A stretch of 64,000 bases of DNA, taken from NCBI GenBank assembly GCA_023420415.1, contig JAEZWF010000018.1, positions 68,300 through 132,299 on the forward strand, written 5' to 3'. This stretch comes from Actinomycetes bacterium. Lineage in GTDB: Bacteria > Actinomycetota > Actinomycetes > Actinomycetales > Dermatophilaceae. Under the pieces are notes generated by a model. It ran no database searches and had not been told where the DNA came from. It saw only the letters and a list, made by a program, of their open reading frames with translations. The stretch's first letter is position 1. Every line of letters begins with the position of its first letter. Positions 7,753-14,471 of this stretch are shown piece after piece. A program made the translations under genes and the position numbers.

Positions 7753-8078
7753 GCCGACACCCCAAGCACGCGGCGCATCGCGGCGACGTCGGATCGCAGT
7801 GACCAGTGGTCGCTTTCCAGCTGCGCGTGCGCCTCCCCATGGTCGGCCAAGCGAGCGGCGAGACGACCCAGCATCAGGGTCACGTCCGCAAAGGTCTTGG
7901 GCGCGTTGGTGATGCTGAGCCCCCCGGCGAAGGGCATCGAGGCGAACGCCATCGCCCAGCGGCGTTGGTCTTCAGGTGTGAGTTCGGCGGTCGGATCTCC
8001 CGAGATCTTGTCGAGACGAGCGCTCAGGTTCTGTGCTGACGGCCAGGTGGACGATTCGGTGGTGCTGGTCTCGCTCAT
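7749..8078 (-). CDS. small alpha-helical phage protein
   Basis: The 109-residue product begins at ATG 8078, behind a plausible ribosome site (AAAGG, reading leftward). The N-terminus is Ser/Thr-rich (MSETSTTESSTWPSAQNLSA). The remainder is helical: EDQRRWAMAFASMPFAGG, then a long helix LMLGRLAARLADHGEAHAQL followed by RSDVAAMRRVLG. No enzyme motif is seen. The next gene to the right (8153-8350) ends 74 bases away, so this is the first gene after a small gap and may have its own promoter. Confidence 0.6.
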   Translation of the reverse strand: MSETSTTESSTWPSAQNLSARLDKISGDPTAELTPEDQRRWAMAFASMPFAGGLSITNAPKTFADVTLMLGRLAARLADHGEAHAQLESDHWSLRSDVAAMRRVLGVSA

Positions 8079-8152
8079 CGCGGTACCTTTCTGGTGGTTC
8101 GTTGGGCCGGGTGCTTCTTGTCGGGAGTCCCGGCCCTTCGGCTTGTGCGGGG

Positions 8153-8350
8153 TCAGGCGGCGCGGTGCGCGTCGAGCCACCGGTTGAGGCGTGCGGTGTC
8201 GTAGCGCCACCGCGGAGTGCGCGCGGTGCCGACGTTGATCGCGAACGCGTCGTAGTCGCCACGGCGCGTGTGTTTGCGCACGGTCTTGATGTGCTCACCC
8301 AGCACGGCCGCGAGCTGCTGGGCCGTGATGAGGCGGGGGAGCGTGGTCAT
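8153..8350 (-). CDS. excisionase-like winged HTH protein
   Basis: The 65-residue product starts at ATG 8350. It reads ITAQQLAAVLGEHIKTVRKH, a helix-turn-helix, followed by RRGDYDAFAINVG and RWRYDTARLNRWLDAHRAA. This is the pattern of small MerR-like excisionase and helix-turn-helix type 17 proteins. Such proteins bend attachment-site DNA or regulate early genes. It overlaps the XRE regulator by four bases and is therefore part of the first leftward transcription unit. It is the best candidate for a classical Xis partner of the tyrosine integrase at 10377. Confidence 0.78.
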   Translation of the reverse strand: MTTLPRLITAQQLAAVLGEHIKTVRKHTRRGDYDAFAINVGTARTPRWRYDTARLNRWLDAHRAA

Positions 8351-8595
8351 GCCGCGGCCTTGGGGTGCGCGATCGCGATCTGCTCGACGTTCAGCAGACG
8401 CGCGCTCTTGGCCAGGAGCTGGTTCGTCAGGGGCTTCCGCCCGGCCTCGATGTTGGAGAGGTAGGCGTATGAGATGCCGAGCTCGGTGGCGAAGTCGCCG
8501 AGCTTCCAGCCCCGGGTCTCGCGAAGGGTGCGGAGCGTGGCACCGACGCGCTGGCGTTCGGCCTGCTCCGCTTCCGTGAGGGTCTTTGGGGTCAT
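8347..8595 (-). CDS. XRE-family transcriptional regulator (Cro/CI-like)
   Basis: The 82-residue product from ATG 8595 has a clear XRE HTH: VGATLRTLRETRGWKLGDFA, TELGISYAYLSNIEAGRKPL, then a helix NQLLAKSARLLNVE. It is the first leftward gene, divergent from the repressor at 8812. A well-formed promoter (TTGACT, 17 bases, TACTCT) ends six bases before the ATG, so the transcript is probably leaderless and the ATG at 8595 is preferred over an upstream TTG. Two TAAGGAAC repeats lie inside the promoter spacer and may be its own operator. By position it is the Cro-like partner in the lysis/lysogeny switch. Confidence 0.85.
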   Translation of the reverse strand: MTPKTLTEAEQAERQRVGATLRTLRETRGWKLGDFATELGISYAYLSNIEAGRKPLTNQLLAKSARLLNVEQIAIAHPKAAA

Positions 8596-8601
8596 GGGTT
8601 G

Positions 8602-8630
8602 AGAGTAAGGAACTATAAGGAACAAGTCAA
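8602..8630 (-). promoter_or_regulatory. leftward early promoter with repeated operator
   Basis: Reading leftward: TTGACT (8630-8625), a 17-base spacer, TACTCT (8607-8602), then six bases to the ATG at 8595. The spacer region contains two direct TAAGGAAC repeats ten bases apart. This is the best sigma-70-like promoter in the prophage. The repeats sit where a bound regulator would block it. Confidence 0.75.
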
Positions 8631-8637
8631 GTGATTA

Positions 8638-8774
8638 TGCGGAAACATGATGAGGAATCTTGTTTCCGCAGGTCAACTATGCTGACAGGTGCGTAACTAC
8701 AGGTCGGTGTTTCCGCGCAGGGTTCCTGACTGTTCAGGGTGGGCCGCTTTGATGTTTCCTGAAGTTTCCGGAAA
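8638..8774. promoter_or_regulatory. lysogeny control region with repeated TGTTTCCGC operators
   Basis: A perfect ten-base inverted repeat occurs at 8638-8647 (TGCGGAAACA) and 8661-8670 (TGTTTCCGCA). Further copies are TGTTTCCGCG at 8708-8717, TGTTTCCTGA at 8753-8762, and the palindrome TTTCCGGAAA at 8765-8774. TATGCT at 8678-8683 could be a rightward -10. The array lies between the divergent XRE gene and the repressor gene, so it is the likely operator set of the immunity switch. There is no gene in 8596-8811. Confidence 0.7.
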
Positions 8775-8811
8775 AGATCTGCCTCATGAACGTGAAGAAG
8801 CGGGGACCACC

Positions 8812-9207
8812 ATGAAGAGCCGGGAAGACGCCCGGCGCGACGTCCGCAAGGCCGTCCGCGCACACATGGCAGCCAGGCGATGGAACAAGGCCGAGCTGCA
8901 GGAAGCGGCGAGCATCGACGCCAACACCGCTGGCGACTTCCTCAACGGAACCCGCTGGCCCCAAGCGCGAACCCTCGCCAAGATCGAGGACGCCCTCGAG
9001 TGGCCCGCCGGGACCATCGCCGCCATGCTCGAAGGCGACGGCGCACCGCCTGTCGGTGGCGGCGGGCAAGATCCGGTCGCAGAGTCGGGGGACTCCCTGT
9101 TGTTCATGCGCCCGCCTGGCGTGAGCGACTCAGAATGGGACCGCATCAGGCAGGAGGGGCGGGCGTTCCTTGAGTTCCAGATCGATCGAGCATCCCGGCA
9201 ACGCTGA
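8812..9207 (+). CDS. phage immunity repressor with HTH
   Basis: The 131-residue product begins at ATG 8812. An XRE-like HTH occupies residues about 10-70: RKAVRAHMAARRWNKAELQE, AASIDANTAGDFLNGTRWPQ, then RTLAKIEDALEWPAGTIAAM. A linker follows and a C-terminal part with RPPGVSDSEWDRIRQEGRAF. This arrangement matches actinophage immunity repressors, which bind DNA with the N-terminal domain and carry a separate dimerisation tail. It faces away from the XRE gene across the operator array and is followed by an ImmA-like gene, as in many integrated elements. Confidence 0.8.
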   Translation: MKSREDARRDVRKAVRAHMAARRWNKAELQEAASIDANTAGDFLNGTRWPQARTLAKIEDALEWPAGTIAAMLEGDGAPPVGGGGQDPVAESGDSLLFMRPPGVSDSEWDRIRQEGRAFLEFQIDRASRQR

Positions 9208-9634
9208 GCCGTACGACCCGGGCGCGGACATGGCGTTGCGCTACCCAGACTGGGTGGTTCGTCACCGGCTGATCGCGCCCATCCCGGAGGTCCTGTGCGT
9301 GCGCCGGCGCGTTGTCCTCGTCGACTCCGCAGCTGACCGGGCCGTCCGTCGGTGCGCCCTCGCGCACGCCGTCGCGCACATCGACCTCGGCCACGTGCCG
9401 GCGTCAGGGCGGACCGGCCGACGCTGCGAAGAACAGGCCGACACGTTGGCTGCGGCCAGGCTCATCCCGCTGGCCCGCCTAGCGGACGTGCTGCGCTGGG
9501 CGCTGGGCCCGGATGAGGTTGCGGCGGAGATGGACGTGACGGAACACATGGTCAGGGCTCGGGTGCTTCATCTGAGCGCAGGGGAGAAGGCGTGGATCAG
9601 CGCCTTCGTGGCAGACAAGGACGAAGCGGCATGA
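9170..9634 (+). CDS. ImmA/IrrE-like protein with degenerate zinc motif
   Basis: The frame gives 154 residues from a TTG at 9170 preceded by AGGAGG (9152-9157), or 134 residues from ATG 9230, which has no clear ribosome site. The core RRVVLVDSAADRAVRRCALA, then HAVAHIDLGH, then CEEQADTLAAARLIP follows the layout of ImmA/IrrE metallopeptidases. These cleave the partner repressor and release the element. The zinc motif is HAVAH, so the two histidines remain but the catalytic glutamate of HExxH is alanine. If so, it may bind but not cut the repressor. It overlaps the repressor gene at its start and the lipoprotein gene at its end. Confidence 0.72.
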   Translation: MSSRSIEHPGNAEPYDPGADMALRYPDWVVRHRLIAPIPEVLCVRRRVVLVDSAADRAVRRCALAHAVAHIDLGHVPASGRTGRRCEEQADTLAAARLIPLARLADVLRWALGPDEVAAEMDVTEHMVRARVLHLSAGEKAWISAFVADKDEAA

Positions 9635-10131
9635 ACGTGAGGCGACCGGGCTGGGTGTTCCTGGCAGGGATCGTGGTGGTGTTGGCCGGCTGCTCGAGCG
9701 GAGGAGATGGTGGGGAGCCGAGGACCTCGTCGAGCTCGACGACGACGGTAGCCAAGTTCACCGTGGCCGAGGTCGCGTCGAAGGTGGTGCAGGCCCGTTC
9801 GCGTGTGGAGAAGCTGCGCGACGACCTGGCGGACTGCCCCACCACCGACGAGATCGACCAGCTGGGGTGCAGCTTCGTGGTGCAGCGGGTGCCGGTTGAT
9901 GGGGAGTTGACCTTGAAGGAGTGGTCAGGGCTGGAAGGGTCGCGGATGCCCGATGAGGTGGCGGCACTGTTCAACCAGACCTATTCGGCTGCGCAGACGT
10001 TGAGTTACGTGGAGGGTGAGAAGTGCGCAGACGGCACGCTGAACGCCGACTGCTCCACGGTGACCTATGCCGCGCGCCGGGCGGTGGATGACCTGCTGGC
10101 CAAGATGGACGGGTGGGGTCCTTACTCATGA
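9631..10131 (+). CDS. prophage-encoded lipoprotein
   Basis: The 166-residue product starts at ATG 9631, four bases before the end of the ImmA-like gene. A signal peptide with a basic N-region (MNVRRPGW) and hydrophobic core ends in the lipobox LAGC (Cys about residue 21). A Gly/Ser/Thr-rich linker follows. The mature domain, from about residue 40, is helical with four cysteines (DLADCPTTDEIDQLGCSF, then GEKCADGTLNADCS), which could form two disulfides outside the membrane. A lipoprotein expressed from the lysogeny module is typical of superinfection exclusion or other lysogenic conversion. No family is recognised. Confidence 0.75.
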   Translation: MNVRRPGWVFLAGIVVVLAGCSSGGDGGEPRTSSSSTTTVAKFTVAEVASKVVQARSRVEKLRDDLADCPTTDEIDQLGCSFVVQRVPVDGELTLKEWSGLEGSRMPDEVAALFNQTYSAAQTLSYVEGEKCADGTLNADCSTVTYAARRAVDDLLAKMDGWGPYS

Positions 10132-10373
10132 CCGACACCGAGCGGGTGGTTCTGGCGATCGAGCGGCGGTTCGCGAACGCGCCGGCCGACGGGCGCAAGG
10201 AAGCCGCGGCATCCGCCGAGCTCGGGCTGACGCCGACACGTTACGCGCAGTTGCTCAACCGGCTGCTGGACGACCAGGGCGCGCTCGAGGCGGAGCCGGT
10301 GCTCGTCAACCGGTTGCGTCGCCTGCGGGCATCCCGGCAGCGGACCCGTTCAGTCCGCCGGGCGGGGGTCTGA
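10128..10373 (+). CDS. DUF3263-family small DNA-binding-like protein
   Basis: The 81-residue product starts at ATG 10128, overlapping the lipoprotein stop by four bases. It reads TERVVLAIERRFANAPADGR, then ELGLTPTRYAQLLNRLLDDQ, then EPVLVNRLRRLRASRQRTRS. Its helix-turn-helix-like centre and arginine-rich end match DUF3263 proteins of actinobacteria, which are thought to bind DNA. It is located three bases before the integrase gene, so it may act with integrase. Confidence 0.78.
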   Translation: MTDTERVVLAIERRFANAPADGRKEAAASAELGLTPTRYAQLLNRLLDDQGALEAEPVLVNRLRRLRASRQRTRSVRRAGV

Positions 10374-10376
10374 GTC

Positions 10377-11507
10377 GTGGGCCACGTCGTCGACCGGTGG
10401 ACAGTCCCTTCACCCTCCGGGCGGCGCGTCAAGGGGCCCCGGCACGGACAGGGCAAGAGGTGGCGCGCACGCTGGAACGAACCCGACGGCACCGAACGGT
10501 CGAAGTCGTTCACCACCAAGGACGCAGCCGAGGCACATCTCGCCAAGGTCGACGTGGACATGCGCGCCGGCCGGTACGTGCGGGACACCCGCACCACCTT
10601 CGAGGACTACGCCCGCGGCTGGCTGGCCGAGCAGCTCCACCAACGCCCCGGAACGGCCGCGCAGGCACGCTCGAAGCTAGAGCGGTACGCCTTCCCGATC
10701 ATCGGCCCCCACCCGATCGGCCGACTTACTCGGGCGGACGTGCAGCGCGTCATCAGCGAGGCCACCGCCCTCGGGCCAGACGCGCGACGCATCCTCTACG
10801 TGTACGTGCGCGCCGTGTTCTCCGCCGCGGTGGAGGACCGGATCGTGCAGGTCAGCCCCTGCAGGCGGGTCAACCTGCCGGAGGCGGTCAGGCGGCGCGT
10901 CACCCCACTCGACGTCGACACGGTGGCGGTGCTCGCCCGGGCCATGACGCCGCACCTGGCTGGTGCGGTGTGGTTCTGCGCCGGCACGGGTGTGCGGCCG
11001 GGGGAGATGCGGGGTCTGACCGTGGACCGGGTCGACGCTGACCGGGTCACGATCGACCGGCAGCTGTCGGACACGGCCACGGCATACCGGCCCGCCTGGG
11101 GGCCGCTCAAGACCGACGCGTCGCCCAGGACGATCCGGCTGGCGGCCGTCACCCAGAAGCGTCTCGAGGAGCACCTGGACGCCTTCCCGCCTGGTCGGCA
11201 CGGGCTCGTGTTCACCTCGGCCCGAGGCGGTGCCCTTGCTCGGTCAACGATCCAGTCGGCATGGGTCTCGGCCCGGAACGGCCTGGACCTTGGCGGCCGC
11301 TCGGGCTGGCATGACCTGCGGCACCATCACGCGTCGCTGCTGATCGCAGCGGGGGCGTCGCCACGCGCGGTAGCCGACAGGCTGGGACATGCAGATCCGG
11401 CGGAGACGCTGCGCACCTACAGCCACCTGTGGCCTTCGGACGAGGACCGGATGATCGAGGCGATCGAGGCCGCCTACTCCGGACCCCCAGACGAGTCACG
11501 GCCCTGA
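10377..11507 (+). CDS. tyrosine recombinase / phage integrase
   Basis: The 376-residue product starts at GTG 10377. The N-terminal arm-binding part contains GKRWRARWNEPDGTERSKSF. A SAM-like core-binding domain follows (TFEDYARGWLAEQLHQRPGT). The catalytic domain carries arginine in AGTGVRPGEMRGL, a second box HDLRHHHASLL, LGHADPAETLRTYSHLW with the nucleophilic tyrosine, and a conserved lysine region LKTDASPRTIRL. All catalytic residues appear present, so the integrase should be active. It marks the end of the prophage. The attachment site should be just downstream, before the host gene that ends at 11589. Confidence 0.93.
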   Translation: MGHVVDRWTVPSPSGRRVKGPRHGQGKRWRARWNEPDGTERSKSFTTKDAAEAHLAKVDVDMRAGRYVRDTRTTFEDYARGWLAEQLHQRPGTAAQARSKLERYAFPIIGPHPIGRLTRADVQRVISEATALGPDARRILYVYVRAVFSAAVEDRIVQVSPCRRVNLPEAVRRRVTPLDVDTVAVLARAMTPHLAGAVWFCAGTGVRPGEMRGLTVDRVDADRVTIDRQLSDTATAYRPAWGPLKTDASPRTIRLAAVTQKRLEEHLDAFPPGRHGLVFTSARGGALARSTIQSAWVSARNGLDLGGRSGWHDLRHHHASLLIAAGASPRAVADRLGHADPAETLRTYSHLWPSDEDRMIEAIEAAYSGPPDESRP

Positions 11508-11588
11508 GACGGCCCGGCCCGCGCTGCGTCGCAGGTCAGGCGGGGCTTCCGTGGAAACCCGGCGTATCGACCGACTCATCCACCCGTC

Positions 11589-11993
11589 TCAGGCGGTCAG
11601 CAGGCCGATGCCGAGCGAGGTCAGGCCGGCGGCCAGCAGCAGGGCCCCGGCGAAGACCAGGACGATGAGCCGGTTGGGGGAGGTGCGACCCGCGCCCATC
11701 GAGGAGAAGAAGAACCCGCCCGGCATCAGCAGCGCGGCGACCGGCACGCCCGAGCGCGAGAGCCAGTCCCACAGCCCGGTCTGGGTCGTGGCGTCGGCGA
11801 GCAGCTGGCAGACCAGCCCGAGGACCAGCAGCGTCCCGGCGTGGGCGTGACCGGCCCGCGCGAACTTCTCCTGGAACGGCGTCACCTCCGCCTTCCCGCG
11901 GACGATCTTGAGCAGGTAGAGGCCACCGGTCTCGACCGTGACCAGCGACAGCAGCAGGATTCCCGCGAGGATGCGGGACTCGTCGGACAGCAT
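11589..11993 (-). CDS. four-helix membrane protein of unknown function
   Basis: The 134-residue product begins at ATG 11993, preceded by AGGTGG at five bases. It has four hydrophobic segments: ILAGILLLSLVTVETGGLYL, TLLVLGLVCQLLAD, VPVAALLMPGGFFFSS and LIVLVFAGALLLAAGLTSLG. A cytoplasmic-type loop carries KIVRGKAEVTPFQEKFARAG. The gene is divergent from a MerR regulator, and both starts flank a repeated operator (12010-12055). It is therefore probably the regulated target. It is the first host gene beyond the integrase. Confidence 0.7.
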   Translation of the reverse strand: MLSDESRILAGILLLSLVTVETGGLYLLKIVRGKAEVTPFQEKFARAGHAHAGTLLVLGLVCQLLADATTQTGLWDWLSRSGVPVAALLMPGGFFFSSMGAGRTSPNRLIVLVFAGALLLAAGLTSLGIGLLTA

Positions 11994-12009
11994 CGGGACC
12001 ACCTCGGCT

Positions 12010-12055
12010 ATTTGGAGAGTTGACTCACCAATACTGGATAGTTGGCTCTCCAAAT
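12010..12055. promoter_or_regulatory. operator region between the membrane protein and merR genes
   Basis: An outer inverted repeat ATTTGGAGAG (12010-12019) / CTCTCCAAAT (12046-12055) encloses two direct repeats, GTTGACTCACCAA (12019-12031) and GTTGGCTCTCCAA (12041-12053). The direct repeats begin 22 bases apart, two helical turns. This looks like a regulator site controlling both divergent genes, most simply by the MerR protein encoded at 12070. Confidence 0.65.
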
Positions 12056-12069
12056 GTCAAGATGTCCGT

Positions 12070-12687
12070 ATGTGGTTGTCCGAGCTCGCGAGCCGCGGCG
12101 GCGTCCCCGTCGCCACCGCCAAGTACTACCTGCGTGAGGGGCTCGTCCCACCAGGTGAGGCAGTGGGGGCCACGCGCGCCCGGTACGACCAGTCCCACGT
12201 CGACCGGCTGCGGCTGGTGCGGGCGCTGGTCGACGTCGCGGGCCTGACGCTGGACCAGGTGCGCGAGGTGATCGCGGCGATGGCCGGTGAGAAGACCGCG
12301 TCGGCCGCGATCGGTGCGGCGCACTACCGGCTCTCCCCGACGCCGGCCCGCGAGCCCAGTGCCGAGTCGCTGAGCCGGGTGCGGGCCCTCGTCGCCGACC
12401 GTGGCTGGCGCATCGACGACGAGTCGCCACACCTGGTCTTCGTCGCGTCCGCGCTCGACGCGATGGCCGGCGCGGGCCAGCCGCTCGCCGAGGAGGGGCT
12501 CGAGGTGTATGCCGCGTCGGCCGGTGACGTCGCCCGGGTCGACCTCGATGCGATGCTTGCCGCGGCGGGCGCAGGGGGCGAGGACGCGGCGACGTATGCC
12601 GTGCTGGGCACCCTGCTCACCGAGCCGGTCCTGGTCGGACTGCGCCGGATGGCCCAGGAGCACATGGCGCGGTCGCGACTGGACTGA
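12070..12687 (+). CDS. MerR-family transcriptional regulator
   Basis: The 205-residue product starts at ATG 12070. Its N-terminal winged HTH reads WLSELASRGGVPVATAKYYL, then REGLVPPGEAVGATRARYDQ, then DRLRLVRALVDVAGLTLDQV. A coiled linker and a C-terminal domain of about 130 residues follow, without the cysteines of metal sensors, so it may bind an organic ligand. It is divergent from a four-helix membrane protein across a repeated operator, which suggests local and self regulation. Its ligand cannot be read from the sequence. Confidence 0.85.
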   Translation: MWLSELASRGGVPVATAKYYLREGLVPPGEAVGATRARYDQSHVDRLRLVRALVDVAGLTLDQVREVIAAMAGEKTASAAIGAAHYRLSPTPAREPSAESLSRVRALVADRGWRIDDESPHLVFVASALDAMAGAGQPLAEEGLEVYAASAGDVARVDLDAMLAAAGAGGEDAATYAVLGTLLTEPVLVGLRRMAQEHMARSRLD

Positions 12688-12766
12688 CTGGCCCAGGAAC
12701 GTGTCGAGGCCACCTCGGAGGGGTGACCGGACCCCATCGGGCGGCCACCCGGCATACGGTGGGGCC

Positions 12767-13426
12767 ATGCGGATCACCCATCTCGGACACGCCAGCCTGC
12801 TCGTCGAGGTCGCCGACCAGCGGATCCTCATCGACCCTGGGGTCTGGTCGGACGCGGCCTTCGAGCAACGCGACCTCGACGCCGTCCTCGTGACCCACCA
12901 GCACCCGGACCACGTCGACGAGGACCGGCTGCCGGCCCTGCTGCAAGCCAACTCCAACGCCTGCCTGGTCACCGACCCGGACACGGCAGAGCTCGCGGAG
13001 AAGCTCGGGGTCTACGCCACGTCGCTCGCCGATGGGGAGTCCCTCGAGATCGGTCCGGTGACCGTCCAGGGCGTCGGTGAGCTGCACGCGCTCATCCACG
13101 ACGACGTCCCGCGCGTGCGCAACACCGGCATGCGCCTGACCGCCGAGGGGGAGCCGACGCTGTTCCACACCGGTGACGCGGTCGACGCCGAGCCCGGGGA
13201 TGTCGACATCGTCTCGTTCGCGCTCAGCGCCCCGTGGGCCGCGAGCCGCGACATGACCGGTCTGCTGCGGCGGCTGGCGCCGCCGGTGGCGATCCCGGTG
13301 CACGATGCGCTGCTCAGCGCCACCGGCCGGGAGCTCTACCTCACCCAGGCGCGCAACTTCGGCAGCAAGGACACCGAGATCCGCGACCTGGCCGACGGCC
13401 GCCCGCAGGAGTTCACGGCCGGCTGA
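12767..13426 (+). CDS. metallo-beta-lactamase-fold metal-dependent hydrolase
   Basis: The 219-residue product starts at ATG 12767. It opens MRITHLGHASLLVEVADQRI, with a first strand typical of this fold. It then carries the zinc motif THQHPDHVDEDRL (HxHxDH). A further metal-binding set includes HTGDAVDAE and VHDALLS, supplying an aspartate and a histidine. The length and order resemble the UPF0173/L-ascorbate-6-phosphate lactonase-like branch of the superfamily. The substrate is unknown. It is followed by the iron-regulated small gene at 13487 but has a separate direction of control, since the iron box lies after its stop. Confidence 0.82.
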   Translation: MRITHLGHASLLVEVADQRILIDPGVWSDAAFEQRDLDAVLVTHQHPDHVDEDRLPALLQANSNACLVTDPDTAELAEKLGVYATSLADGESLEIGPVTVQGVGELHALIHDDVPRVRNTGMRLTAEGEPTLFHTGDAVDAEPGDVDIVSFALSAPWAASRDMTGLLRRLAPPVAIPVHDALLSATGRELYLTQARNFGSKDTEIRDLADGRPQEFTAG

Positions 13427-13450
13427 CCTTCCCGGCATACGGGACGCGAT

Positions 13451-13480
13451 TTGGTCAGTTAGGTAAGCCTCACCTACTCT
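13451..13480 (+). promoter_or_regulatory. iron-box promoter (IdeR/DtxR operator)
   Basis: TTAGGTAAGCCTCACCTAC at 13459-13477 closely matches the 19-base IdeR/DtxR consensus TWAGGTWAGSCTWACCTWA. It overlaps a -10 element TACTCT (13475-13480) and follows TTGGTC (13451-13456) at 18 bases. The -10 ends six bases before the ATG at 13487. An iron-loaded repressor here would block the promoter directly. Confidence 0.85.
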
Positions 13481-13486
13481 CGGCCC

Positions 13487-13690
13487 ATGGCAAAGGGCAA
13501 GAGCGGCACGAAGGCCACCAAGGCCAAGAAGAAGTGCTGCAAGGACAAGCCGCGGTGTGCGAAGTGCCCGGTCGTCCTCATGCGCCTGGAGCGGATGGGC
13601 TACGCCGAGCGTGAGGGCAAGAACTCGCGCGAGTACGAGGTGGCCAAGAACGTCCCGAAGAAGGTCATGCTCGTCGCCCGGCAGAGGTAG
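13487..13690 (+). CDS. small iron-regulated lysine- and cysteine-rich protein
   Basis: The 67-residue protein starts with MAKGKSGTKATKAKKK, a basic segment. It then has the four-cysteine cluster CCKDKPRCAKCPVVLMRLE (C, C, x6, C, x2, C). The rest is a basic helix and strand (ERMGYAEREGKNSREYEV, then KKVMLVARQR). The gene sits ten bases after an iron box and has a probable leaderless start. Its product could bind iron or zinc, or bind nucleic acid through its positive charge. Similar short basic CC-x-C-x-x-C proteins exist in actinomycetes by recollection, but I know no assigned function. Confidence 0.75.
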   Translation: MAKGKSGTKATKAKKKCCKDKPRCAKCPVVLMRLERMGYAEREGKNSREYEVAKNVPKKVMLVARQR

Positions 13691-13700
13691 CGTCTCACCC

Positions 13701-14471
13701 ATGCCGACGGTCGACCCCGCCCTGTCGTTGCGCGGGCTGACCAAACGGTTCGGTGACACGGTCGCCGTCGACCAGCTCGACCTCGACGTCCCTCGCGGCT
13801 CCTTCTACGGCCTGGTCGGTCCCAACGGCGCCGGCAAGACCACGACCCTGTCGATGGCCACCGGTCTGCTGCGCCCGGACTCCGGGACCGCTGCCGTCCT
13901 CGGGGTCGACGTCTGGCGCGACCCCGTGGCTGCGAAGGCGCGAATCGGGTTGCTACCAGACGGTTTACGGCTCTTCGACCGTCTCACCGGTGAGCAGCTC
14001 GTGACGTATGCCGGTCTGTTGCGCGGCATGGACCGTGCCCTCGTCGCGGACCGGACCGCCGAGCTGCTGGCGACTCTCGGCCTCACCGAGGCGCGTCACA
14101 AGCTCGTGATCGACTACTCGGCCGGCATGACCAAGAAGGTCACCCTCGCGTGCGCGCTCATCCACGGGCCGCGGCTGCTGGTCCTCGATGAGCCGTTCGA
14201 AGCCGTCGACCCGGTGTCGGCCCGCACCATCCGCGGCATCCTGCACGGCTTCGTCGAGGCCGGCGGCACCGTCGTGCTCTCCAGCCACGTCATGGACCTC
14301 GTCGAGCGCATCTGCACCGATGTCGCGGTCATCGCCGCCGGCCGGGTGCGCGCGGCCGGCCCGGTCGAGCAGGTGCGCGGGGCGGGCAGCCTCGAGGACC
14401 GGTTCCTCGACCTCGTGGGCGCTCCCGCCGACGTGGAGGGGCTGGCGTGGTTGCGCACCTCCTGCGACTGA
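13701..14471 (+). CDS. ABC transporter ATP-binding protein
   Basis: The 256-residue product begins at ATG 13701, with TAGCGT seven bases upstream as a likely -10 for a leaderless start. The TAG of this element is also the stop of the preceding gene. It carries Walker A GPNGAGKTT, a Q-loop region LLPDGLRLFDRL, signature YSAGMTKKV, Walker B LLVLDEPFEAVDP and the H-loop SSHVMDLVE. The layout resembles the exporter subfamily similar to DRA/NatA. The next gene overlaps it by 25 bases and encodes the permease, so the two form one transporter. The cargo is unknown. Confidence 0.9.
   Translation: MPTVDPALSLRGLTKRFGDTVAVDQLDLDVPRGSFYGLVGPNGAGKTTTLSMATGLLRPDSGTAAVLGVDVWRDPVAAKARIGLLPDGLRLFDRLTGEQLVTYAGLLRGMDRALVADRTAELLATLGLTEARHKLVIDYSAGMTKKVTLACALIHGPRLLVLDEPFEAVDPVSARTIRGILHGFVEAGGTVVLSSHVMDLVERICTDVAVIAAGRVRAAGPVEQVRGAGSLEDRFLDLVGAPADVEGLAWLRTSCD

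Larger units (their letters stand above)
1..11507. mobile_element. right part of an integrated prophage
   Basis: The span has a typical temperate actinophage layout. Tightly overlapping leftward early genes carry recombination functions (RuvC-like, gp3-type directionality factor, HNH and PD-(D/E)XK nucleases). A control region full of repeats follows, then a short rightward lysogeny module ending in a tyrosine integrase at 11507. The host octamer GTATGCCG/CGGCATAC appears only twice here, against about fifty times in the rest of the window, which supports a foreign origin. The left end, structural genes and left attachment site are outside the window. The right attachment site should lie between 11508 and about 11590, but no tRNA or direct repeat can be assigned without the other end. 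Confidence 0.9.
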
